DNA of 64,000 nt, taken from the NCBI GenBank assembly GCA_022393335.1, contig JAJEKB010017789.1, positions 38,052 to 102,051 of the forward strand. Direction: 5' to 3'. The first letter of the stretch is position 1. Each line of letters begins with the position of its first letter. The position numbers and the translations under genes were made by a program. Shown here one piece after another: positions 14,101 to 26,215 of this stretch. Under the pieces are notes generated by a model. The model had not been told where the DNA came from. It ran no database searches and was given only the letters and a program-made list of their open reading frames with translations. This DNA is from Macrotrachela quadricornifera (taxonomy: Eukaryota > Rotifera > Eurotatoria > Philodinida > Philodinidae).

Positions 14101-14800
14101 AAACTTAAGAACTTGTCGCTTTTGACAATCTATAATATATGTCTAATCTGAATGGAACGCACATAGTTTGTTTTTTTTATAAAAAAAGTTTTTTGTTCAA
14201 ATGGTTCAATCTAGTTTTTGAAGCCTAGTAAAAACAACTGGATTCCGCACTGAATTTCCTGAAAAATCGACCCTTTTCGTATGATTACTTGCTAAATATC
14301 TATTTTAGCCATTGATTACGTAAAATTCGAAATATTTCGAGCCACGGCAAAAAGTTAGAGTAACAACCAGTAGTCATCATATTCGATAATGTTAGCAACT
14401 AAAAGTAAAATTTAATTATTAATTTAATCAATTCTTTATTTCCAAAAATTCTCTCTCATTAAGTTATGTTTAGCTGCTGAAACGAACGTCAAAAATGTAA
14501 CAAAAGATATATGACAACTGTTATTCGTATGTAAACCGGAATTTTCAGCACGCGAACATCTATCATGAAAAACTATACCGTAAGGGTCTTAGTGTGAGTG
14601 TGGGTGCCGATAGGAATAGGTGAGGTAATAAACGTGGATGTGGGTGAAGGCGTTGTTGTGAGCGAAGTCGTGGATGGGATTTGGGCAAGGGGAAAGACTA
14701 TTTGGACATTCGGATTTATTCTCATCCATTCGAATGCCTGCGAAGGAGTTTTTTCCCCTTATTACATAGTCTTTAAAAAAGTATGGATATTTAAGAAGTA
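11170..14800. other. Gene-free region
   Basis: About 3.6 kb of AT-rich DNA. No frame on either strand resembles a known protein, and no exon-like string with phased splice sites was found. A short patch at about 14580-14760 is richer in G on the plus strand (GTGTGGGTG, GGATGTGGGTG) but is not a regular repeat. Confidence 0.5.
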
Positions 14801-15095
14801 ATGCTTAATATTAAATGGTTATTTTTCATGATATATTCAAAATAAATAAATGCCTGAATCCTATTTAAATAGCTATGAGTATTGTATTACACAGTGCTTG
14901 ATGTTAAATTGCTATTCATCAAAATATATTCAAAATAAAAGAATAATTGAATCGTATTGAAATAGTTACATGTATTTATAAAGTAAGGCCGAATATGTTT
15001 AAATAATATTTGCTATTAAATAACACATTCAAACCGAATATATAGCTGACTCTTATTGAAACAGGTATGAATATTTAATAACTAATGCTAGATGT
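14801..15095. repeat. Degenerate tandem repeat, about three ~95-bp units
   Basis: Three successive segments (about 14801-14890, 14891-14983, 14984-15080) share the same order of words. The order is TGCTTAATATTAAAT or TGCTTGATGTTAAAT, then ATATTCAAAATAAA, then TATTGAAATAG or TATTTAAATAG followed by TATGAGTATT or TATGAATATT. The copies are diverged, so the array is old. Function unknown. Confidence 0.5.
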
Positions 15096-15106
15096 CTATA
15101 TACATC

Positions 15107-15677
15107 GTGTGTCCCAAAAGCTCCTTCCCAAAAGTGTTGTCGTATATCTTTGTTCTTTCATTTAACTTTATCGACAAATTTTTTTTAAATTAAAGGTAAA
15201 GATATTGAGTTTTTATTTATCCGACCTACTTTCTACACTAACCAGTCAAAGTATCACTTTTGATCGAAACACAACAATTTTGCTTTTTTTTTGAAAAGCA
15301 ATTAATTGAGAAATGGGCTAAGTTCGTTTCTTTGATGTTTTCATATGGGTAGATAGAGCGTGTTGAGTTCTACAAAAATATCTATATTGAAAGATTTTTA
15401 AATCGTTTTTTTGATACAGATTTTATAGAAAACTGCCACAGAAGGTCGAAATAACTAAAGAAAAAAAATAGATGCATAATATTTTTCTGAATATACAAAA
15501 AAAGCAAACTTTTGTGTTTCGTTTAAAAGTGATACTTTGACTAGCTAGTGTAGAAAATGGGTCGGATGAATAAAACCTCGATATCTTTACCTTTAATTTT
15601 AAAAAAAATTTCAATAGAGTTAAATGCAAAAGCAAAGATATACGATAAAATTTTTGGGGAGGAACTTTTGGACACAC
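15107..15677. mobile_element. 571-bp inverted-repeat element (non-autonomous DNA transposon candidate)
   Basis: The left end GTGTGTCCCAAAAGCTCC is mirrored at the right end as GGAACTTTTGGACACAC. The inverted match continues inward for about 165 bases through CGTATATCTTTG, AAGGTAAAGATAT and CAAAGTATCACTTTTGA on the left arm and their complements on the right. The middle has no coding capacity. The flanks do not show a clean target-site duplication, so the superfamily is not settled. The copy is moderately diverged between arms. Confidence 0.75.
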
Positions 15678-16787
<1,110 letters not shown>

Positions 16788-16907
16788 TTACGTGTTCTTC
16801 GAAATCTCTCTAATTTCCTTTTTCGGAAAGCTGAACATAGCTCGGACTAGAGCGTGAGAGTGAAGGTTCGATGGAGGGTGACTATACAGGGGGACTGAGA
16901 GATCCTT

Positions 16908-16963
16908 AATTCCCTTAGTCTCTTTAGTCCCCTTAGTCTCCTTAGTCCCCTTAGTCCCCTGCC
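16908..16963. repeat. Inverted short array of the same minisatellite
   Basis: CTTAGTCTCTTTAGTCCCC and CTTAGTCTCCTTAGTCCCC units occur in tandem, the reverse complement of the 16380-16600 array. A further weak forward patch (ACTAAGAGACTAAAGG) lies near 17050. The two orientations could form a hairpin of several hundred bases. Confidence 0.8.
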
Positions 16964-17036
16964 TTGGTAAAAATGGAAGGTTATTTTTTTCTTCAAAATT
17001 TAATTTGAATTAAAAAAAAACCATAGACTCGGAGAC
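16961..17036. repeat. Dispersed repeat, copy 1
   Basis: About 76 bases starting CTGCCTTGGTAAAAATGG, through TTCTTCAAAATTTAATTTGAATT, ending CATAGACTCG. It recurs in direct orientation at 17549-17620 with a few substitutions. Confidence 0.75.
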
Positions 17037-17339
17037 TGAGGGTATTAAGTGGACTAAGAGACTAAAGGAAGATGATGGGACTAGTGATGGCATTAGTGAT
17101 GCTATTGGTGATGATTGTATCGGAAATGGTGATGACGAGGGTGAAGAATATTAGTATAAATTGAGGACAGCTGTATCAACTTCATAAAGCAGTGGTCCCC
17201 TTAGTTCCCCGTGCACCCTATAAAATGGAGTACTATATATGTATACATAACATACATATACTGAATTTTAGAATTCAAGAATTCAAGAATTTCTTAGCTC
17301 CGTGCCACTTGTCTGTTATCTTTTATAAGAAAGATACTG

Positions 17340-17361
17340 CTTATATATATATATATATATG
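17340..17361. repeat. TA-dinucleotide microsatellite
   Basis: About ten uninterrupted TA units. Similar short TA runs occur at 27960, 32549 and 38930 and within introns at 42018 and 48852. Confidence 0.85.
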
Positions 17362-17548
17362 TATTTCTTTCATACAATTATAATGAATTCGAGAATAGAG
17401 AGTAGTTGTTTTAAAGACTGTAGGATTTAATTCGACAAGTAAATGATTGTGGAAACTTGTTTTGTCAAATTCTACTCTGCGTGTTAATATGTGAAATGGA
17501 TAAGTTCTATTGAAAATGTGTAATTATTTCTTAGTTTCCTAGTTCCGC

Positions 17549-17620
17549 TGCCTTGGTAAAAGTGAAGGGCTGTTTTTTTCTTCAAAATTCAATTTGAATT
17601 TAAAGAAATCATAGACTCGT
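17549..17620. repeat. Dispersed repeat, copy 2
   Basis: Direct copy of the 16961-17036 segment: CTGCCTTGGTAAAAGTGAAG, TTCTTCAAAATTCAATTTGAATT and ATAGACTCG in the same order. Confidence 0.75.
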
Positions 17621-17822
17621 TATCTAAGTGCTTCCGTTTTTGCTTTGTTTCTAACGAAGTAGTGACTCCCTATCAGTCATTGACCACACCGTTATGGATT
17701 GTAGATCTTTGAATCTTTTCTCCTTTTTTCATTCCTATTCATTTGTTTATTTTTCTTTGCAGGATCTATTCATTCTCTTTATTAACATTTGAGACGTTTG
17801 AGTACTGGATAGAGCCATCATC

Positions 17823-19064
17823 ATGAATTCACAACTGTATAAATCAAACCAAAACGTCGGTCGAATGTGGCGGAATCTTCGTAGAACATCTTTAAGGCGT
17901 ACAATTTATTGTGTTTCTTTCTCTGCAGTCATATTGATTGGTCTTGTCTTTATTTTCCGTAGTTTATCTCAAATCGAGTGTTATCAACACTTATTAAAAA
18001 CATTTATGCTAGCGTCAGTTGATTCGAACCATTCATTGGCATCAAATCTTGGGAAAATTTCTCGAACATCACTATATTTAGATGTAACAACAGAAGATTT
18101 CAAACTTTATAATACATTACAAAATAGAGCTAAAAATCGCAGTAATCGATACTATTTAAATGACTTTGAATATTTTCAAATGATTCGAGAAGAGTTTCCC
18201 CAAACTGAATCTGCTGCAAAAGTTGGACGTGCTACAAGTTTTGTTCCTATGCCAATAGCATTAGAACCGAAAGATGTCTTGTTTATTGTGATGGGCAGTA
18301 TAAAATATGTTCGTAAGGCCAGACTTCTCACAGAAACATGGTTGCAATGGTCTCAAGGCAACTTTTTCATCTTTGCTGATGCTGCCAATATAAGTGTTCC
18401 TCTCACGACTTTGCCTCAACTTGAAGGTAAACCGACAAGAGAAAACGCACAACATCGACAATTGTTGGGATCACAGTGGCTCATTAGCAATAAGTCTGAT
18501 TTAATTAAAAGGACAAAATGGATTGTATTTGCAGATGATGATACATGGATTAATGTACCTGCTCTTTTTTCCTATCTTCAACTCTTTGATTATCGCATGC
18601 TATTGACTATTGGTTATGTTTGGGATAACATTTGGGTATCAGGATGGTCGTACCTCTCTGGAGGTGGCGGCATTGTGTTTTCTCAGTCTGCATTCCTATC
18701 AATCATGCCTGCAATTTATACGAAAAAATGTCCTTTCAAAGGCTATAATGATGTGACATTGATGTACTGCCAGAAACAAAAAGGAATAACTAAGATTCAT
18801 TCGGATCGATTCTATTATCACAATATACCTGCTCTTGAATTATATCGTCAACTCATGCCTGTCTCTTATGTTAGTAAAGTGACTTTTCACTATGTTAAAA
18901 ACGCTGCCATTGTTAGAAGAATGACTTGTGATGTTGCTGTTTATTGGAAATGGCCAATAGAAGGATGTAATAACGTCAGGCGCGATGACATGCCTAACTT
19001 TCCTATTAAACAGCTGAATATTGCTAACAAGTCAAGCAAAAATAAACGTGAAATGTTCATTTAA
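17823..19064 (+). CDS. Fringe/GT31-like type II membrane glycosyltransferase (single exon)
   Basis: A 413-aa intronless gene. A basic N-terminus (residues 13-26) precedes one membrane segment at about 29-46, the layout of a Golgi type II enzyme. The rest looks like the Fringe branch of the beta-1,3-glycosyltransferases: RLLTETW (167-173), the metal-binding acidic motif FADDDTW (236-242), the glycine motif SGGGGIVFS (279-287) and NDVTLMYC (309-316) before a late His segment (YYHN). These enzymes transfer a sugar from a nucleotide sugar onto secreted or membrane glycoproteins; the exact sugar and target cannot be read here. The ATG at 17823 is the first in frame and is followed at once by the anchor. 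The gene lies just 3' of the minisatellite region. Lack of introns in a window of intron-rich genes is consistent with retroposition or with an expanded lineage-specific family. Confidence 0.8.
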   Translation: MNSQLYKSNQNVGRMWRNLRRTSLRRTIYCVSFSAVILIGLVFIFRSLSQIECYQHLLKTFMLASVDSNHSLASNLGKISRTSLYLDVTTEDFKLYNTLQNRAKNRSNRYYLNDFEYFQMIREEFPQTESAAKVGRATSFVPMPIALEPKDVLFIVMGSIKYVRKARLLTETWLQWSQGNFFIFADAANISVPLTTLPQLEGKPTRENAQHRQLLGSQWLISNKSDLIKRTKWIVFADDDTWINVPALFSYLQLFDYRMLLTIGYVWDNIWVSGWSYLSGGGGIVFSQSAFLSIMPAIYTKKCPFKGYNDVTLMYCQKQKGITKIHSDRFYYHNIPALELYRQLMPVSYVSKVTFHYVKNAAIVRRMTCDVAVYWKWPIEGCNNVRRDDMPNFPIKQLNIANKSSKNKREMFI

Positions 19065-20072
19065 TATGGTAGAATAAATATATTACGTTGATCAACAAAA
19101 AAGTGATGATACTTCGATAGACAGGATTTATACTAGTTATCAAAGAGTTAAGTTCTACAAACTAGAGCATATTAAATTACAAGATTTTTATAGGCTACTT
19201 TAAAGGTTCCTGATATCATAATCTATCAACCTATAGCAGACACAATTCTACTAGCGTATTTCGAATATGTTGACAAGTCAAGAAAATAATTCGAATTCGG
19301 TCATATTATTTACAAATACTTCTAATCAAAATAGCAATAATTTCGTCATTTGTTTCTTGAATATTCAATACAAACACACATCAATAGAGTGGGTTCTATA
19401 TATATATATATATATTTCCTTACCCAAAAATAAACCATATATTTTATTTTTTCGATTATTTCTCCTATCATTGTTGTTTCGTCTCATACTTATACTATTT
19501 ATACATATTTGATTATTTTACTTATTCTCAAAGTTTCAACCCTTTGAAGTGAGAGTTGACGGAAAAATTACTGGTATATCTCATATCTTTATATTCTAGT
19601 GGAAGCATGAGCTTTTATTTTATTGATTTTTATATTCCATTTCGAATACTGGACAACAGCTAGCTATTTTTGAGATACGGCAATGCAAAAAGAATTCTGA
19701 TAAAGATTATTCTTGAAACCTATCGCTACGTACTAGTAAAAAATATCATATGTATTTAGACGTTTGATAATGATAGTACTATTGAATATATTGGACGATG
19801 TGTTTCTTCAAAAATCGCAATAACATACTTACAAAGTATTAAACATATTCAATTATTCAGGAGTGGTATTATTCAAGACTATTGTCTATCATTGGTGCGT
19901 GTGTAAGCTGCCGTAGTATAATTACAATATATGAAAAACTTCAATTATTCGATCATGACATTGCTTGAGCATTTTTATAAATATGTCTATATTCAATAAT
20001 TATCGTCTATTGACACAAAATATAAAAAAATGAAATCTTTAGTGATGATGCTATAAAATATTTATAACTATA
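19065..20072. other. Non-coding region
   Basis: No gene recognised. It holds the 3' end of the preceding glycosyltransferase gene (AATAAATA directly after the stop, at 19073) and a short TATATA run near 19400. Confidence 0.5.
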
Positions 20073-20851
20073 ACGAGTGGATCGAAAGTTTTCGCACAAA
20101 ATGTTTGCTCATTTTTTGCCCATTTGAAAATATTTCAGACGAGACAAAATCTATGGATTAGAGCCAGAATTTTGTGCTCTTTCTGAATATGGCCTTATAA
20201 ATTTTGTATCTATTCTTGTTCAAGAGGAGGGAAGAAATTTTTGAAAGGCCTGAAAAATTTTTTTGGATGGAAAATTTTTTCGCACTTTTTTATATTTTAA
20301 CTATTGCGATTCGAAACTAAAAGTTGGAGCCTTTTTTAACGCTATAAGCTGATAGAACAAGATCTGCCCTACAAAATGTACTATTTGAATTTTTTTTATC
20401 TTTAGGCAAGACATCTCACTTTTCGTTTTTCCTATACCCTCATTTATGAGAAATTGACTTTTTGACCAAAAGGCGTTTTTCGCTAAAAGGAGCTCCTGAC
20501 AAAATACCTATAACTTCACTTGTGTAAAAGCTACAACTTAATTCAATATCACATTTTGTAAATAAGTGTCCGCTCTACAAAACTATCGTGTCCGATAAAT
20601 TTTAGCATCTTCGTAAAGGAACATATATTAGCTAGGAAAAATCTGTTTATGTATCGTCCAAATTAATTTTTAAGGTCTTTCAAAGATTTCTTCACTGCTC
20701 TTGGACAAAAATAGATACAACATTTATAAGTCCATATTCAGAAAGAGCACAAAATTCTGGTTCTAATCCATAGATTTCGACCCGTCTGAAATATTTTCAA
20801 ATGAGCAAAAAATGAGCAAACATTTTGTGCGAAAACTTTCGATCCACCCGT
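20073..20851. mobile_element. 779-bp TA-flanked inverted-repeat element (Tc1/mariner-like MITE candidate)
   Basis: The left end ACGAGTGGATCGAAAGTTTT is matched at the right end by AAAACTTTCGATCCACCCGT. Arms of about 160 bases follow each other closely: CGCACAAAATGTTTGCTCAT, TTTGAAAATATTTCAGACG, ATGGATTAGAGCCAGAATTT, GTGCTCTTTCTGAATATGG. TA stands directly outside both ends (20071-20072 and 20852-20853), as expected for a TA target-site duplication. No transposase frame is present inside, so it is non-autonomous. The close match between arms suggests a fairly young copy. Confidence 0.85.
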
Positions 20852-20868
20852 TATTTAGTGAACAATAA

Positions 20869-21099
20869 AATGTTCTTGGCTTAAAACCCTTAAGTGAATA
20901 TGTATTTAAACAGTTAAATTCAAATTCAAAGGTGTACGACTATTCATCTCAACTCAGCCAGATTGATGATGGAAAATTTGAAATCGCTGATGATGATAAT
21001 GATGATGACAATGATAAAACAGCAGCTGATCTTAACAATAATGATGGTTTTCCTTCAAATGATGATTACGATGATAAAGATGAACAAGATGATCTTTGA
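20869..21099 (+). pseudogene. Acidic open-frame remnant or lone terminal exon
   Basis: An open frame of 76 codons without an ATG at its start, reading GLKPLSEYVFKQLNSNSK, then a tail very rich in Asp and Asn (DDDNDDDNDK, SNDDYDDKDEQDDL), ending in TGA at 21097-21099. Codon use and composition differ from the surrounding DNA. It begins 15 bases after the inverted-repeat element's right TA. It could be the last exon of a gene whose upstream part was displaced or lost, or low-complexity DNA. No family recognised. Confidence 0.3.
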
Positions 21100-24000
21100 A
21101 AGTTAGTTAATAAAAAAAAAGAAGAATTTTCTGGAATGAAAGTTTTTTATATGGTGCAGCCACATATAGAATATTGTTATTTTAAAGCTACAATCAATGA
21201 TGATATAAAATATATACATAAACAGACTGTCTGTTGATTACTAACTGGTGAAAAAAGTAATAAAATGTCAAACGATCGATTGCTTCGAGTACAACAGATT
21301 AATAAAAAAAACTTGATTATTATTTTTTCTTTATGTAATAGTTTTTTTATTTATTTTTAATAAAATGAACAACGCTTTACTGACTTTCAAGTCTTGAAAT
21401 AAAGAATGTGCTGTATGAGAATAAAAAAAGATAATGTACGCTTGTATCTGAATCAAGACTAATAAAAATTTTATCTAATAGTACACACGATACAAACAAA
21501 AAAAAATAGGAGTGTCGAATTTTTAAAATGGATTTCAGAAAAATAGGAAATCATTTTACGAGACTTCATGTGACTTCACTTGAATCCCCCTGAATCCAAG
21601 GAACTAGATTCTGCTGTTTCTACCTTGCAGCTTTCTCACAAGTCTCATCTTCAATCAAAGACTTGCTTGAATTGTTGCTAAGCCAATAAAAATCTCAATA
21701 TTTCTTTTCTGAGTTATACATAATCTTATAAAAGTAAGAAGCTTAACAGAACAATTTATTGCATGCATAACTTTAAATGATATAAGTTTCGTAGAAATAG
21801 AAAACGCCAAAAGTAAAAATGATTGAAAGAAAAAGTATCGCATGTACTATTGATGCAGCTTCAGTGCATCCATCCATCGACACTGCATTAATAATCTGCA
21901 GAAGGATCTATGTCTTGCATTTACAAATGATCAGTGAGTGTAAATCTACATTAATAATACTTTCGATATTTTTTCTTTCGACGTTTTTAGCTTTATTTCT
22001 AGGGCATTTATACATATCGTAAATTCTGTTCCATATTTCTTAAACAAGTAATGTATATGCATAAAAAGTTTTTAGCACTTGACAGATATTCATTTATTTG
22101 TTGACAAAAAGTCTATAGTCCAAGGAAAGTTAGACATATCAACTCAGCTACAATAGTAGAGCAAGAAGTACCGAACTAATTTGTCCAACTTTCTAAATTG
22201 TCTATTTTTTGCTCATTTTAGACAGGGCGGCCTCTATTCCAGATGGGTCTCTATTATAGGGTGGGCTTCTATTCTGTAGGAAGGTTCACCTATTTATTCT
22301 ATTCCACCCTAGCATTCAATTCATTAGAAAATGTCTGCTAAATATTTAAAGATTTAAGATCAAAATAAACTTTGTTTAATTACCAAGCTTTATTTCAACT
22401 ATCATGTTTAATGGTTGAAAAAGATTGAAGACAAACATCGTCGTCATTTTTCATTATGAAAAGAACTATGTTAAACTGCAATTAAAAGCAAATTTTTTAA
22501 AAAAAGACAAGTCTTGCTAAAAATGATTTAAAAATATTGATTAAATTGAACTATTTTTAGACTATACCCATTTGCATTGAGGATGCTTTTTATATATTTA
22601 ATAATCTAAACTAATCAATGTCCTTACATGTATTCTTTCTGAATACTTAATTTTTTGGATAATCAGCCAAGTTTCATCGGAAGTCTTGCTGAAGAATACA
22701 AACAAGACTCTGAAAAAAAAAGATTTTATCAGATCCTGAACTATTTTTCGTGTATCAATGTGAATTATTATCTTGAGTCAAAACAGATAGTTAATTATTG
22801 AATTTTTTATAATTAAAATCATAGATGTTGAATAATTAATTACGGGTAAAATACTATCATTCTTGATATTGTCTTCGATATGAAAAATATCTACAGCAAA
22901 AGGACGTTGAAGATATACACTGATGCAAACAATATGATAAATATTCTTTCCATTCATAGCATTTTAATTGTATATCAGAGAAGTAGTGTTTGTGAAGGAA
23001 TCAAAGTTGATTTCTTTCGAATACATGTCAAACAGAATATCAAGTATGTAATTGAATTCTCAAATATATTATAATGTTAATTAAAAAAGCATAAAATTCT
23101 CGATTCGTTTGTCGTAGATTTGAGAGGATAGATAGACTTTAGTGCTAGAAAATGATATTAGATTATTTACTATTCTCATAATGATTGTAAATTTGTATAT
23201 ATACTAGCTTATCTAAATATAGAAAAAATTTGTTTACTAACTTATACTTATAATGTATGATAGAATATGACAACAACAAATGTAATTAATTTTAAATATT
23301 AATTAATATATGAGCGAACATTAGTTAAATCTTAGTGGCATTCATTGTAAGAGTTTAAAAGCAATCGATAAAAAAATGATGTTATTATTATTTCGAATGT
23401 TTGTCTTATTATGTAAAAAAAAATCGAAAAATGAAAAAAACCTCAATGCTTTTACTTTGAAAAAGAGAATACGTATTTACTCTTGCGACAACACAAATCA
23501 GTATTTTTATCGTTGTTCTTTTCAGATTTTTTGTTATTTTAGTGTAACTATGCTGTATGTTCACAAGACTATTTTATTTTATTGTTGTCCTATGTTATTT
23601 ACAACTTTTAAGAAAATACTAAAGAAAAGAATATTCACAATGATAAATGAAAATAATAATTTCATAGTCATGCTATACAGTTTATATATTGAACAAGAAG
23701 AAAAAGAAAATAAATGATAAAAACAATCTACCTATATTAAAACTATGTACTTTATTACATTATAATTTATTTTCATCATATTCATCTTTGTCTAGAATCA
23801 AGATTCATTGATTTGTCATCGAAATCTATGTTTTGATAATATTACTTTTGAAAAGTCTAAAAAAAATCAACTATAATTCATGTGATTAATGAATCAATAA
23901 ACGTATCTGATATTACTATGCAATTTATACGTTATTGGAAAAAGATATCTTTTGCTCATTAAATTGAATATAATAACTATTAGTAGTTTTCATCTAAAAA

Positions 24001-26215
24001 TGAATAAATAAAATTCAGACTTTTGTATATATGCAGACATTATCTAATATTTACCTTGAAAGTCAGACAAATCTCCCGTTTCTTTTCTGCAAAATAATCT
24101 TGACTAAATTTTAAGAATTCTTAAGTATCTTATAATTCTTTCGAAGTTCTTATTTTATTGATTGATTAGACAAGATTGTTTTTCATATGAAATTTTAGAC
24201 AGTGAATGTTGTCGGAACGATAAACTTCTTTTATCAATAAGAATGAATTTTAATAATAAGTAATTCTAGATTATTAATTTAGAAATGAATATTACCATGC
24301 TAATTTTTTATTTTAATACCAAGATGATACTTCTTATTTATATTCGATTGACATGAATCAATTATATGACATAAAATACATAGTAAATAACACATATATA
24401 AAAAGCCTAAAACGTTCTGATTATATGTTTCTTTACGATGTAGTACCACCATATAATCATTCTTCAAAAATTGATATATTGAAAGATCAATTCATGTCTA
24501 CGCTTTGTGTATCTTCATAATGACAATATAACATTATTTAGGATAAGAAACAGCTCGCAGTTTATTGTCACATCCATCGATGCAGCACAATTTCAAAAAC
24601 ACATAAAAAACTACAGAATGAAAAAAGAAAAAAAAATCAATCTTTTGGTGTTTGTTCGCTCTTTCATTCTCATGTCTATGTCACCATATATATATATAAG
24701 TTCACTCATTTTTTTATTCTATACTATACATTCTTATTTGTCGATTTCAACTTTATGTATGCATATAAAAGGTAAAGCGACTGCTTTTCTTTCATAAATA
24801 TATTCTTCTACGATAAAGAATTATACATAATGTATGGTTTGATGCTTTCATTTTATTAGTGTAAAATATTTTATTTTAATCATTATTTCTCTATAAAAAT
24901 TTCAAATTTTTAATTCATACAATCATAACAATCAGTATCTTTTTTTTTTATACAATCAGTCAAGTAAAAAGGAAGTGAGTTAAGATATTTTTATTCTATA
25001 GTTAAAAATAATAGTAGACATTCTTTTGTCAATGTTTTTATCACTTATTCAATGACACTTTAAATAGATTGTGGAGAAATGCAAAATTTTAAATTCTGTT
25101 ATTTTTTTTCTGTTTATGTAATGATTCATTGTCATGAGAACAATATATTTATAGTAATTTTTAGAGCACATCATAAATTTGCATATAAACCAGACGTTAT
25201 TTCAATATAAATATTATTGTTATATATATATAAAATTTGAAATGGCAAAAATTGCAACGACATTCAAGAGATATCCAGTATATGAGGAAAAACGAAATTA
25301 CTGTATTAAAAGTACTGAGTAGCACCTTATTTTTAATCTTTCAAATATACAAACTGATCAAAAATCTGAAAGAAAAAGAAACATGAGTATCTTCTTGAAC
25401 AATTCAAACTAATTTCTATGAATTTTTTATAATTTCGATTGATATTAATTAAAATTTTATTTCCTATTAATTTACTTAGAATAGATGTTTAAAATAATTA
25501 CTTATAATAAATAGATAATATTTCTTTTGAAATTTCTTGTATTTTATTATAGATTTTCATTTTCAACTTGACAAATATTTAATAGATATTTTTGTACATA
25601 TAAATACATATTCATATATTGAGAAAAAATCGCATGTAGTTATTGAATTTATATTATAGTTCTCAAAAGATTAACAAATTAGATTATTTGTTCCATAATG
25701 ACATTCTCAAGCAACAAAATTATATAAGAATTTTTTATTTTAAAACTAAGAAGCCTATATATATGATGAACTTCGTATTATTTTAGTAGTAAAATCCGCC
25801 AATTTCTGAACAGTATACCACGAAATAGATGAGATAAAGGATATAATTTATGTAAATTAGTGACATGATCAACTGTTCCAATATCATCCATCTTTTGTTT
25901 ATGAAAAAAAAGAAATATTATATAATATTTTTATTTATATATTTTAGTTGCAAGTGATCATTTTGGATGCTGACTATAAATTAATTTTTTTTTATAAAAT
26001 AAAAATTCATACAAATCATTTGGACTGTTACAAGAGAAATTCATGTTTCATGTTTGTTTAGAATTTTGAAATATCCTGTATGATATAAATTATCTTATAG
26101 AAAAAATTTTATTTGAACTTTTTTTTTATTCTCTTTCCTAGGATATTATGATAGTCATTGAATTATTTCTCGGTTGTCTATATTTTTAAATGGTGTTATT
26201 GTTTACATATTATCG
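21100..26215. other. Long gene-free region
   Basis: About 5.1 kb of very AT-rich DNA. The open frames in it are short, rich in Ile/Phe/Tyr/Lys as expected by chance, and have no recognisable domain or splice-phased neighbours. No repeat longer than simple A/T runs was noted. The end nearest 26216 presumably holds the promoter of the next gene. Confidence 0.5.

Noticed and set aside
14585..14700. G-rich stretch with TGTGGG words, possible telomeric repeat of bdelloid type
   Set aside because: TGTGGG occurs only in isolated instances with irregular spacing; there is no tandem array and the site is internal.
23376..23717. 113-codon open frame in the 21-26 kb region
   Set aside because: Composition is Phe/Ile/Lys/Tyr-rich as expected for random AT-rich DNA; no domain, no splice-phased neighbours.
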